NCBI GenBank assembly: GCA_963702765.1
Contig: CAVPEB010000075.1
Span: forward strand, 60,921-124,920
DNA: 64,000 nucleotides
Source: DATMNR01 sp963702765
GTDB taxonomy: Bacteria; Chloroflexota; Ktedonobacteria; Ktedonobacterales; Ktedonobacteraceae
Direction of reading: 5' to 3'
Both the position numbers and the translations under genes were made by a program. A model generated the notes under the pieces. It did not search any database, was not told the DNA's origin, and was given only the letters and a program-made list of their open reading frames with translations. Of this stretch, positions 17,782 to 25,401 are shown one piece after another. The first letter of the stretch is position 1. Each line of letters begins with the position of its first letter.

Positions 17782-18833
17782 ACGCCAGATAACACGTAGT
17801 ACCTAGTAATGCCTGGGCTATAGCGATTGAGGCTAAAGAGCCTGTTAGTTTTCAACGAGTACCTCTTCTTCCATGTTGAGGCACCCTTCTCCACGACTCC
17901 AAAGACGCTCGAGCATGAAGGCAATAGCTGCCTCGCGTACCTTCTCTGGGAAGGAGGTCGATGCGCGTGAACCAGTACATCGTAGTCCCTGTGTTCAATG
18001 ACGGTCAGTATTCGTCGATAGAGTCGGCTGGCGACCAGGATAGGAAAACGGCAGTCACGAGGAAGCAACCAGATGCCTGACATACCGCGAACATAGTAGT
18101 GATGAGCGCGGGTAACCTGAAATCGCATCAAGTCCCGAAAACGTTCATCGCATCGCTGATTCCAGTAGAGTTGAGCAAGGTGATCCGAAGAACAGCCAAA
18201 ACGTTCCAGGTCCTCTTGTGGGAGATAGACACGACCAAGCGCAAGGTCGCCGCCTATGTCTCGCAGGATATTTGTAAGTTGCATGGCAATACCTAAATTC
18301 TCTGCTGCATCGAGTGCTTGAGCGGAATTGGCACCAAGAATATGGGCCATTGCCAATCCAACAGTTCCTGCCACACGATAGCAATATCGATACAATTCAC
18401 TGAAATTGTATATCTGCTGCGGCTCTAAATCAAAAGTCATTCCCTCAAGAAAATCAAGGAAGATAGTAGTAGGAACGCAATGTTCAGCCAGGACAGAGGC
18501 AAGCCTGGAGCCAAGAGGTTCGCGAGGCGCCGAAAATGAGCGACCCTTCGAAAACCAGCTTTTCCATGTATCCAGTTCAATACGAATGTCCTCGATACTA
18601 CGACCCTCAACTGGTATATCTACGAGATCATCGAGAGTTCGAAAGAAAGCATACAGAGTGACAACATCGCGACGCATCTTTGGAGCGAGAAAACGTGATG
18701 CGAAATGAAAAGTCCGTCCATGAGTCGCCAGGAGCCACTCATCTGTGCTGCTTTCAGCAACTGGCGAGTGTTGTGATGGGACTACTGTTTCGGTTAGTCC
18801 ATTCAATTGTTCCGTGCTTCTTAAAACCTTCAT
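17778..18833 (-). CDS. crtB: Phytoene synthase / squalene-synthase-type enzyme, C-terminus altered by frameshift
   Basis: A head-to-head prenyl synthase (CrtB) that condenses two geranylgeranyl diphosphates to phytoene. It keeps the early YAFFRTLDDLVD with its DxxxD metal site and the second site NILRDIGGD, plus GRVYLPQEDLERFG. The catalytic part is therefore open and could be active. After RDYDVLVH the frame shifts near 17938. In the alternative frame the usual tail FPEKVREAAIAFMLERLWS continues to a stop at 17845-17847, whereas the written frame runs on with unrelated residues to 17778. It is the first gene of the leftward carotenoid cluster. Its function may survive, since the lost part is the peripheral C-terminus. 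Confidence 0.85.
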   Translation of the reverse strand: MKVLRSTEQLNGLTETVVPSQHSPVAESSTDEWLLATHGRTFHFASRFLAPKMRRDVVTLYAFFRTLDDLVDIPVEGRSIEDIRIELDTWKSWFSKGRSFSAPREPLGSRLASVLAEHCVPTTIFLDFLEGMTFDLEPQQIYNFSELYRYCYRVAGTVGLAMAHILGANSAQALDAAENLGIAMQLTNILRDIGGDLALGRVYLPQEDLERFGCSSDHLAQLYWNQRCDERFRDLMRFQVTRAHHYYVRGMSGIWLLPRDCRFPILVASRLYRRILTVIEHRDYDVLVHAHRPPSQRRYARQLLPSCSSVFGVVEKGASTWKKRYSLKTNRLFSLNRYSPGITRYYVLSGV

Positions 18834-19149
18834 ACTGACCCTATCCTAAATCATTGCTCCGCTTTCACTTAAGGTGTTTCAACCTAAATGAGACGTCAAG
18901 GATTAGGACTGTGGGTAAATTGGGAAAGTTTTATGTTAATATGTTCACTTTTATCTCCAAATTGAGGGCTATTCTTTCTTTATTACCCAGATTGAGCAAA
19001 ACCTACATCTACCTTTTGAATACCTGAAAGTAGAACACTCCTATTTTGAAGAGTACATGACAATGTTGAATTATATTCGTGAAAGTAAGCATTGTTCCAA
19101 ATTCACCCGGGAATCAACAGCAAAACAATCTAAAGCAAAGGGGCAAAAG
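18834..19149. other. Divergent intergenic region between crtB and ATP10-like gene
   Basis: About 315 bases with no recognisable gene. TTGACG at about 18888 to 18893 on the - strand could be a -35 element for crtB, but no good -10 follows at the standard spacing. If the carotenoid genes are light regulated, this is where a CarH/LitR or ECF-sigma site would be expected; none is clear by eye. Confidence 0.3.
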
Positions 19150-19692
19150 ATGATATTTCCATTAATACAGAGTGAGAATCTTGAGGGGCGTTTGTTCACT
19201 CTCCCCAAAGATCTTGAAGGAGAGTTTAATGTGTTGTTCATTGCCTTCCAGAGAGAACAACAGATCGATATCGACAGCTGGCTCCCTTTCGTGAAGCAGC
19301 AAGTCATGCAGTACCCTGCGCTCGCATATTATGAACTTCCCACCATTCATCGTGGCAATCCTTTCTTTCGCTGGGGATTGAATGCTGGTATGCGTATGGG
19401 GATACCTGATAAGAAAGCACGCGAAGTGACCATCACCCTTTATCTTGATAAGAAAGCGTTTCGCAAGGCTCTGAATATACCAGATGAGGAACGGATCTAT
19501 GTATTGCTGGTAAACAATATGGGAGAAGTACTCTGGCGGGTTGAAGGGCCATTTGATGAGGAAAAGGGTCGGGATCTCAAACAAGTTATTGAAAGCCAAC
19601 AGGTCCAACAAGCTAACACATGCTATAGTGATATGTGGAAAGACGAAACAAGCGACACTGGGTATAGAACAATGTATGGAGAGAACAGATGA
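19150..19692 (+). CDS. ATP10-like / thioredoxin-fold protein of unknown function
   Basis: A 180-residue protein. It opens with FPLIQSENLEGRLFTLPKDL and has NVLFIAFQREQQIDIDSWLPFV, a stretch that resembles the ATP10/AhpC-like fold in which an inactive thioredoxin-like domain replaces the CxxC by other residues. IYVLLVNNMGEVLWRVEGPFDEE fits the last beta strands. No catalytic cysteine pair is seen. The ATG at 19150 with GGGG 6 bases upstream is preferred to the ATG at 19057, whose added residues are basic and low in conservation. It lies divergently from crtB and upstream of the DUF2867 gene; such proteins occur near carotenoid and photolyase genes, but no function is assigned. Confidence 0.6.
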   Translation: MIFPLIQSENLEGRLFTLPKDLEGEFNVLFIAFQREQQIDIDSWLPFVKQQVMQYPALAYYELPTIHRGNPFFRWGLNAGMRMGIPDKKAREVTITLYLDKKAFRKALNIPDEERIYVLLVNNMGEVLWRVEGPFDEEKGRDLKQVIESQQVQQANTCYSDMWKDETSDTGYRTMYGENR

Positions 19693-19761
19693 GAAGTTGG
19701 ACGATCCTTTTTTTCGGGTCGCAAAATATACCAACCATTTCCTGGTGAAAAATCTGATGGA

Positions 19762-20247
19762 ATGATTGCCTATCGAAGACAAATTTCAACAAGTGCTTCC
19801 GCAAATGACATCTTTCAAGTGCTATTAAGTCTCGGTGGGAAAACAGGCTGGCTGTATGCCAATATTCTTTGGAGGCTGCGAGGATACTTTGATGAACTCA
19901 TTGGTGGTCCTGGATTAAGACGGGGAAGGCGCGCTCCTAACGAACTTCGTATTGGAGATACATTGGACTTTTGGCGTGTAGAGGCCCTTGTCCCAGACCA
20001 ACTCTTGAGACTTCGCGCAGAAATGAAAGTGCCTGGCAAGGCATGGTTGCAGTTTGAAATTATCCCGCAAAATAAATCGAGAGTTCGCATCATACAAACT
20101 GCATTTTATGAACCCGATGGATTGATGGGTCTATTATACTGGTATGTGCTCTACCCAATCCACATCGTAATCTTTCAAGGTATGATCACCGCCATAGCAC
20201 ATAAGGCAGAATCTCTCTCTAATTCCAAGGAACAGACTCCCGCCTGA
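19762..20247 (+). CDS. DUF2867 domain protein
   Basis: A 161-residue protein matching the DUF2867 domain. Visible elements are the tract LLSLGGKTGWLYANILWRLR, the loop FDELIGGPGLRRGRR, RIGDTLDFWRVEAL, KAWLQFEI and the C-terminal FYEPDGLMGLLYWYVLYPIH. In many bacteria this domain is the C-terminal half of an SDR-DUF2867 fusion. Here the domain stands alone, and a frameshifted SDR of the kind that usually carries it lies 650 bases further on in the opposite orientation. The fold is a START-like hydrophobic-ligand cavity by family description; the ligand is unknown. The start codon has only a weak ribosome site (GATGGA). Confidence 0.72.
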   Translation: MIAYRRQISTSASANDIFQVLLSLGGKTGWLYANILWRLRGYFDELIGGPGLRRGRRAPNELRIGDTLDFWRVEALVPDQLLRLRAEMKVPGKAWLQFEIIPQNKSRVRIIQTAFYEPDGLMGLLYWYVLYPIHIVIFQGMITAIAHKAESLSNSKEQTPA

Positions 20248-20301
20248 GTTTGTTTCTTAACATTTCTTCTCCTCTCAATATTAGGAACTAATAACGTATG
20301 C

Positions 20302-20838
20302 GAGAGCGAAGAGAGCAAACATTATGACGAAGGCAAGGCAGCCTTTCTCGAAGAACTCATTGTTCGGCGTGAACTGGCTATCAATTTTGTGCTTCGTAAT
20401 CCTCATCATAACGAACTAGAAGGTTACCCACAATGGGGAAAAGAGACATTGGAAAAACACGCAATGATCCACGTATCTTGAACTATAGTCTCGACGAACT
20501 GGAACATGCGACAGACGCATGACTAGCTGTGGAATGCCAGTCAGCGAGAGATGGTCGAAAGTGGTCGCATGCATGGATATTTGAGGATGTATTGGGCCAA
20601 AAAGATACTGGAATGGGTCGAGGATCCAGCAGCGGCTTTTCACTATGCCGTTTACCTCAACGATAAATATCAAATTGATGGTCGTGATGCGAGTGGTTAT
20701 ACTGGTATCGCCTGGGCCATTGGTGGCAAACATGATCGCCCATGGGGACCTGAACGGCCTATTTTTGGACTGGTACGCTATATGTCACTCAGCGGCATGC
20801 AACGCAAATTTGATACACAAGCTTATATAGAGAAGTAG
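20302..20838 (+). pseudogene. Class II deoxyribodipyrimidine photolyase, 3' remnant
   Basis: Only the C-terminal third or so of a class II CPD photolyase is present. The first frame reads ESEESKHYDEGKAAFLEELI and VRRELAINFVLRNPHHNEL, shifts frame near 20463 to RNDPRILNYSLDELEHAT, and shifts again near 20520. A TAG then replaces an expected acidic codon in the motif THD-x-LWNA. The last open part has SGRMHGYLRMYWAKKILEW, GYTGIAWAIGGKHDRPWG and LSGMQRKFDT, which carry FAD-binding and Trp-chain residues in the family. The 5' part (about 290 residues in the family) is absent. Truncation, two frameshifts and a nonsense codon together make this a true pseudogene. Confidence 0.88.
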
Positions 20839-20898
20839 CCTTCTCGCTTCAATTCGTGATAATCGTGACGAAGAGCAGATATTTTTATCAATACAGCT

Positions 20899-21886
20899 TT
20901 ACTTACGTGAGCCAAAAAGAACGGCATACAGCAAATTGCAGCCTCTGCGTTCTTTTTTTGGAGGCATTGATCTTACGGATTTTTTGTTGCTTGCTTCAGC
21001 TTGCTTCAAGGCAAGGCGCACCGCCTCTTCATACCCCATCGGCGTAAAGCCAAAAATCTGCCTCGCCGTTGGGTCTTCCACAATCACCTGATTCTTTAAC
21101 CCATCGATCAATGGCTGGGCAACACTTAACGGCAACGGTGTCACCAACCTCACCCACCAGGATGACAGCCGTGGCGTCAATACCGGCACCGGCACCAACC
21201 ACCTCCTCAACCCCCGTACTTTCGCATACCCCAACATCATCTGCCCATAACTCAAGATATCTCGTCCCCCTATTTCCAGGATCCGATTCTCCGTCTCAGG
21301 CTTCTCCAGGCTCTCTACCAGATACCTCAGCACATCATCAATGGCAATCGGCTGTGTCAACGTACTCACCCACCTTGGACTGATCAAGACTGGCACCCGC
21401 TCCGTCAGATACCGTACCAGATCATACGACACGCTTCCCGTGCCGATGATCACCCCCGCACGAAATTCCGTCACCGCTACCTCCCAACTGCGCAGTTGCT
21501 CCCCCACCTCATGCCGACTCCGCAAATGCGGCGACAACTCGTCCTCGTCTCGACCCAGCCCTCCCAAATAAATGATCCGCTTCACCCCTGCCTCCTGTGC
21601 AGCTCGCCCAAAGTTCTGCGCTGCGTACAGGTCTCGCGCCTCAAACCCCTCCTCGCCTCCACCCATGGCATGCACCAGGTAATAGGCCGTATCCACCCCT
21701 TGCAATGCTGGCACCAGCGATCGTGTACTCCAATACATCCCCGGTCACCACCTCAACCCCTTTCCATCCTCGACCCTCAATCCGGGCCCCTTCTCGCACC
21801 AGGCATCGCACGCGATAGCCCTTCTCCAACAAACGCGGCACCAGTCGTCCTCCCACATAGCCGGTCGCTCCCGTCACCAGGATCAT
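20899..21886 (-). pseudogene. SDR-family NAD(P)H-binding protein (epimerase-like), one frameshift
   Basis: The first frame starts MILVTGATGYVGGRLVPRLL at 21886, an atypical SDR with a GxxGxxG loop. Near 21730 it shifts into the frame that carries VPALQGVDTAYYLVHAMGGG, RIIYLGGLGRDEDELSPHLR, SRHEVGEQLR, EFRAGVIIGTGSVSYDLVRY and ILEIGGRDILSYGQMM, to the stop at 20899. The total is about 325 residues. Homologues often end in a DUF2867 domain; here that domain is missing and a stand-alone DUF2867 gene lies nearby. Base composition is visibly richer in G+C than the flanking sequence, which suggests a separate origin. No start-linked promoter is evident. Confidence 0.78.
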
Positions 21887-22138
21887 GCGCCTCGTATCAA
21901 TTATTCCTCCATACTTATTCTATCCTCAGTTTCGTATACTTTTCTGCACTACAGATGGTTAATGAATTGCGATGCGGTCATGAACTTCCACACATAACTA
22001 TATCATGCAGGATTGAACAACATTTACACTGGCAAGCAACTAAGAACGAAGTAACTCTTAAAGCAATACAATTTTATATAATCACAAAGGAAAGGTAGAC
22101 GTTTCGCTACCTCTCCTTATGCGAATGAGTTTCAAGAA

Positions 22139-22165
22139 GTTGAGAGTATCTTCCGTTCTCTCAAC
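22139..22165 (-). terminator. Hairpin downstream of DUF4397 gene
   Basis: GTTGAGAG (22139-22146) and CTCTCAAC (22158-22165) form a perfect 8-bp stem with an 11-base loop, 31 bases beyond the stop of the leftward DUF4397 gene. The T-run after it on the - strand is poor. The rest of 21887-22195 shows no gene. Confidence 0.4.
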
Positions 22166-22195
22166 CCAATGCGAGAACTAACGAGTCTTCCTCAA

Positions 22196-22900
22196 TTAAT
22201 CTTCATCACTATTGAACGCAGAGATGACGAATTGAATAGAAGGTGATCCTTTAACCAGGCCAACAGCGAAAACGCTATAGACATTTCCTTCCTTGAGTTG
22301 TGCCTTAATCGGGATAGTTACTCCATAATCCACAGCGGTCACATTGAAGGTATAGGAACCCGGAGCAACCGTGAGATATCCACTTGCATGTTTGTAAGTG
22401 AGGTCATTAATGACTGTAGTCCCACCAACCGCAACATTAACAGGGCCTGCATCAGGCGACAGGTGATAGACACGCACTTTGGCTTTTTCATCGCGAACCC
22501 AATTGTTGTCAACAAAAGCCTTGAGCGAGAAGCCAGATGACTGCGTGCCAAGTGCGGCAGCCGTGTAGTACGTCCCGCCAGACAGTGAAACAGTCACATC
22601 AATAACTGATGCACCAGGACCTTTTCCATCTGGTGCGACCTGAATCCTGTGGGATCCTGCTGGGACAGGTACATAGTTAGTGACTGATCCAAAGGTGAAG
22701 TCATTAAGCAGTTTACTTCCATCGACATAAACGTCAACAGTTCCCGCAGCGGGAGAAGCATGGACAACACGAACAAACGCCTTACTCCAGGCAGAAGCGG
22801 TTCCACCGTGTGGTGCCATAAAGACCACCAATAAAGCAAGCGCTCCCACTCCCAGAAGCATTCTTCGAACAATAGTTGCCACCGATTGTTTCAAATGCAT
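22196..22900 (-). CDS. Exported DUF4397 domain protein
   Basis: A 234-residue secreted protein with a basic start and hydrophobic signal (RRMLLGVGALALLVVFM) ending near APHGGTASA. The mature part holds two beta-rich repeats of the DUF4397 type. They begin FVRVVHASPAAGTVDVYVDG and VRVYHLSPDAGPVNVAVGG, and each ends with a Tyr-containing strand (YVPVPAGSHRIQVAP, YLTVAPGSYTFNV). These domains are immunoglobulin-like and extracellular in known proteins; the binding partner is unknown. The ATG at 22900 is chosen because AGGAGA lies 10 bases upstream; the longer form from 22960 adds an unlikely N-terminus. The gene is monocistronic and divergent from the XRE gene. Confidence 0.82.
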   Translation of the reverse strand: MHLKQSVATIVRRMLLGVGALALLVVFMAPHGGTASAWSKAFVRVVHASPAAGTVDVYVDGSKLLNDFTFGSVTNYVPVPAGSHRIQVAPDGKGPGASVIDVTVSLSGGTYYTAAALGTQSSGFSLKAFVDNNWVRDEKAKVRVYHLSPDAGPVNVAVGGTTVINDLTYKHASGYLTVAPGSYTFNVTAVDYGVTIPIKAQLKEGNVYSVFAVGLVKGSPSIQFVISAFNSDED

Positions 22901-23034
22901 TATTTGAATTTCTCCTAATCTAACTGATATAAACCTCAGTTCCTCACTTGGAACTGCCATTTTTCTTCCACATTCCCTGACTACAACATCTTTGTCAAGG
23001 CAATAACTCGGTATTTATGGAAGAGCATCACACA

Positions 23035-23048
23035 ATGTACATGTACAT
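23035..23048. promoter_or_regulatory. 14-bp perfect palindrome in the DUF4397/XRE intergenic region
   Basis: ATGTACATGTACAT is self-complementary and sits in the 437-base divergent gap 22901-23337, the only strong symmetry seen there. It is a candidate operator, perhaps for the neighbouring XRE protein. The rest of the gap is AT-rich without a gene. Confidence 0.35.
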
Positions 23049-23337
23049 AGTCATAGACAGAAGTTTTAAGCGAAATAGGTAATACTCTGTAACATAATCT
23101 TTCAAAATTTATGCATTTGAGTGTAAAATCTGAAATTACCTCAACATCTGTTTCTCAAAATATCTCATCTTCTTGCTGAAACAAATGTAATATAGAATGG
23201 TTATTTAGCCAGAGACGCTCATGGGCTGTTATCGTAAGACGGTACATTGTATTGACATCACGCAACAATTTTGATAGAATGATCCGGTGTTCATAGGTTA
23301 ATCAACTATACATATGTTTCAAAAGGAGGCACGAATC

Positions 23338-23628
23338 ATGACAATCTCTTGCAGACTGAGAATCTTGCTCGCCAGAGCAAATGTCGAACGCGCTCAACAA
23401 GGGAAACCACCATTAAGTTTGCGTCGACTTGCAGGAGAAAGTGGTGTTTCCCTCAGTGCATTGACCGCTCTAAATACAGGACGTAGTCAACGCATTGATT
23501 ACACAACCCTGGATAACCTTCTACGCTATTTTAGTGCCTACTTCACTGTGACAACGAGCGATCTGCTGGCTTGGGAGCAGGATCTAGAGGAAGATAGCAG
23601 GCTTGTTCCAATGGGACGAGAGATATGA
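23338..23628 (+). CDS. XRE-family helix-turn-helix regulator
   Basis: A 96-residue protein made almost wholly of one Cro/CI-type HTH domain. RILLARANVERAQQ forms helix 1. SLRRLAGESGVSLSALTALNTG forms the recognition helices with the expected Leu-Ala-x-x-x-Gly-Val spacing. TTLDNLLRYFSAYFTVTTSDLL is the family C-terminal part that normally reads LCxxLxVxPGDLL. The start at 23338 has AGGAGG 9 bases upstream. It lacks a ligand domain, so it resembles the short HTH_26 type regulators. The methionine aminopeptidase gene follows 44 bases downstream. Confidence 0.85.
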   Translation: MTISCRLRILLARANVERAQQGKPPLSLRRLAGESGVSLSALTALNTGRSQRIDYTTLDNLLRYFSAYFTVTTSDLLAWEQDLEEDSRLVPMGREI

Positions 23629-23672
23629 AGGGAATGAGGGGCATACCCTGATTCATGATTGGAGAGGAAAAT

Positions 23673-24461
23673 ATGGCAGTTACATTAAAATCAAAGCAAG
23701 AAATCGCTCAACTACGTGAGGCAGGGCGCATTGTTGCTGAAACATATGAGATATTACGTCCCTACGTCAAGCCCGGCACCTCCACAGCCGAACTGGATCA
23801 GATTGCTGAGGATTACATTCGCGGTAAAGGCGCCAAACCAATTTATAAAGGGTACGGCGCTCGACCAGCCAGGAATGGATTTCCCGCTATTCCTGCCTTC
23901 CCTGCTACAATTTGTGTGGCTGTTAACGACGTCATTTGTCATGGCATCCCTAGCACTAAACAGATTCTACGCGAGGGTGACATCATTGGCGTCGATATTG
24001 GTGTACTATACAAAGGGTGGGTTGGTGACTCATGCACGACATATGCGGTTGGGAAGCTTGACAGCAAATCACAGCGGCTCATGGAAGTGGCTCGACGTTG
24101 CATGGAACTGGGTATCGAGCAAGCACGACCTAATAAGCAACTTGGTGATATAGGTGCAGCAATTCAGACATATGCCGAGTCACAAGGCTTTTCGACAGTG
24201 CGAGAATATGTCGGCCACGGAGTTGGCCATTCACTGCATGAGGATCCCCAGGTGCCACACCATGGACACCCTGGTACTGGCTTGAGACTTCGACCGGGCA
24301 TGGTTTTCACCATTGAGCCTATGATCAATGCGGGTGGTTACCAGACAAAAGTGTTAGCAGATAAATGGACAGTCTGCACGGCTGATGGTTCTCGCTCTGC
24401 ACAGTTCGAGCATACTCTTGCTGTAACCGAAACAGAACCAGAATTACTCACTGTGATTTAG
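23673..24461 (+). CDS. map: Type I methionine aminopeptidase
   Basis: A 262-residue cytosolic metallopeptidase that removes the initiator methionine. Metal ligands are all visible: the Asp pair in IGVDIGVLYKGWVGDSCTTY, His in GHGVGHSLHEDPQVPHHG, Glu in FTIEPMINAGG and Glu in FEHTLAVTE. The substrate-side His is in ICHGIP. The ATG at 23673 with GGAGAGG upstream is preferred to 23655. The gene is next to the XRE regulator rather than in the usual ribosomal-protein/adk operon, so it may be an additional copy with its own control; the rest of the genome is not visible. Confidence 0.93.
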   Translation: MAVTLKSKQEIAQLREAGRIVAETYEILRPYVKPGTSTAELDQIAEDYIRGKGAKPIYKGYGARPARNGFPAIPAFPATICVAVNDVICHGIPSTKQILREGDIIGVDIGVLYKGWVGDSCTTYAVGKLDSKSQRLMEVARRCMELGIEQARPNKQLGDIGAAIQTYAESQGFSTVREYVGHGVGHSLHEDPQVPHHGHPGTGLRLRPGMVFTIEPMINAGGYQTKVLADKWTVCTADGSRSAQFEHTLAVTETEPELLTVI

Positions 24462-24482
24462 CATCCACTCTGATATATACAA

Positions 24483-24521
24483 AAGGAGATCCAGGCTCTT
24501 TGCAGGCTCACAGATCTCCTT
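24483..24521. terminator. Inverted repeat between convergent map and BKACE genes
   Basis: AAGGAGATC (24483-24491) and GATCTCCTT (24513-24521) are perfect 9-bp arms with a 21-base loop that can pair further inside. It lies between convergent stops (24461 and 24527) and could serve both strands, but no long T-run is present. Confidence 0.4.
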
Positions 24522-24526
24522 ATATA

Positions 24527-25357
24527 TCACTGTGTGCGGTTATATCTGTCCAGTTGTAGCATTTCTCTCGCTTGAGATGGCGTTGCTACAGGCCTATCAA
24601 GTTCATTGGCAATCCGCACGATTCGAGCTACTAATTCTGCATTGGTTTTTGCCAGTTGCCCTTTGCGATAGTAAATATTGTCTTCAAAGCCTACACGCAC
24701 ATTGCCTCCCATTGCGAGAGCGATGGCGCCAAGAGTCAACTGGTGCCGCCCTATACCAGCTACGCTCCATGTGCTGCCGGGCGGAAGACTACGCACCAGG
24801 TGCATAAGATGCGCAGGTTCAGCGCCTATACCTCCCGGAACACCCATAACAAAATCGAATTGTAGCGGTTCGGTAATCAAGCCCATATTGAGCAGGCGCA
24901 TGGCCTCATCAAGCATCCCAGCGTCAAAGATTTCAATCTCTGGCACGATGCCATAGTCACGCAAACGGCGCGCAAAAGTTTCGACCAGACCTCTGTTGTT
25001 TACGAAGACACTCTCACCGAAATTCACTGATCCGGTTGTAAGTGTTGCCATATCCGGCCGACACTCAATGCTTTGCAGGCGTTCGTCCGCGCTCATCCAC
25101 ACGGCACCTCCAGTCGAGACCTGGGTAATGACATTGCAACGAGCGCGAATACCTTCTACAACTTCACGGAAGATAGCAGCATCCTGAGTAGAGTTTCCCT
25201 CAGCATCACGCACATGAATATGAATGATCGCGGCGCCCGCTTCATAGCACTCAATAGCTGCCGCAATAATCTCATGAGGAGAAATAGGTAAGTATGGCTG
25301 TTGATCCCTCGTCAATTCGGCACCGACTATCGCTGCTGTTATTATGGCTGGTTGCAT
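24527..25357 (-). CDS. BKACE / 3-keto-5-aminohexanoate cleavage family protein (DUF849)
   Basis: A 276-residue TIM-barrel enzyme of the BKACE family, which condenses a beta-keto acid with acetyl-CoA to give acetoacetate and a new CoA ester. Landmarks are the metal-binding AIIHIHVRDAEG (His-x-His), TQVSTGGAV, LTTGSVNFGE, PEIEIFDAGML, GVPGGIGA and RVGFEDNIYYRKG, which holds the late conserved Glu. The best-known member (Kce) acts in lysine fermentation, but the family covers many substrates and the specific one cannot be read here. It is the last gene of a co-oriented group with the DUF2252 (44-base gap) and SulP genes. Confidence 0.88.
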   Translation of the reverse strand: MQPAIITAAIVGAELTRDQQPYLPISPHEIIAAAIECYEAGAAIIHIHVRDAEGNSTQDAAIFREVVEGIRARCNVITQVSTGGAVWMSADERLQSIECRPDMATLTTGSVNFGESVFVNNRGLVETFARRLRDYGIVPEIEIFDAGMLDEAMRLLNMGLITEPLQFDFVMGVPGGIGAEPAHLMHLVRSLPPGSTWSVAGIGRHQLTLGAIALAMGGNVRVGFEDNIYYRKGQLAKTNAELVARIVRIANELDRPVATPSQAREMLQLDRYNRTQ

Positions 25358-25401
25358 TCACATCATCCTTTCTCACCGTAGAAACCACCTACCTGGAGGA
25401 A

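Noticed and set aside
21069..22098. Long + strand frames rich in Ser/Pro across the SDR region
   Set aside because: They are antisense shadows produced by GC-rich codons of the - strand SDR gene, and their products are low in complexity.
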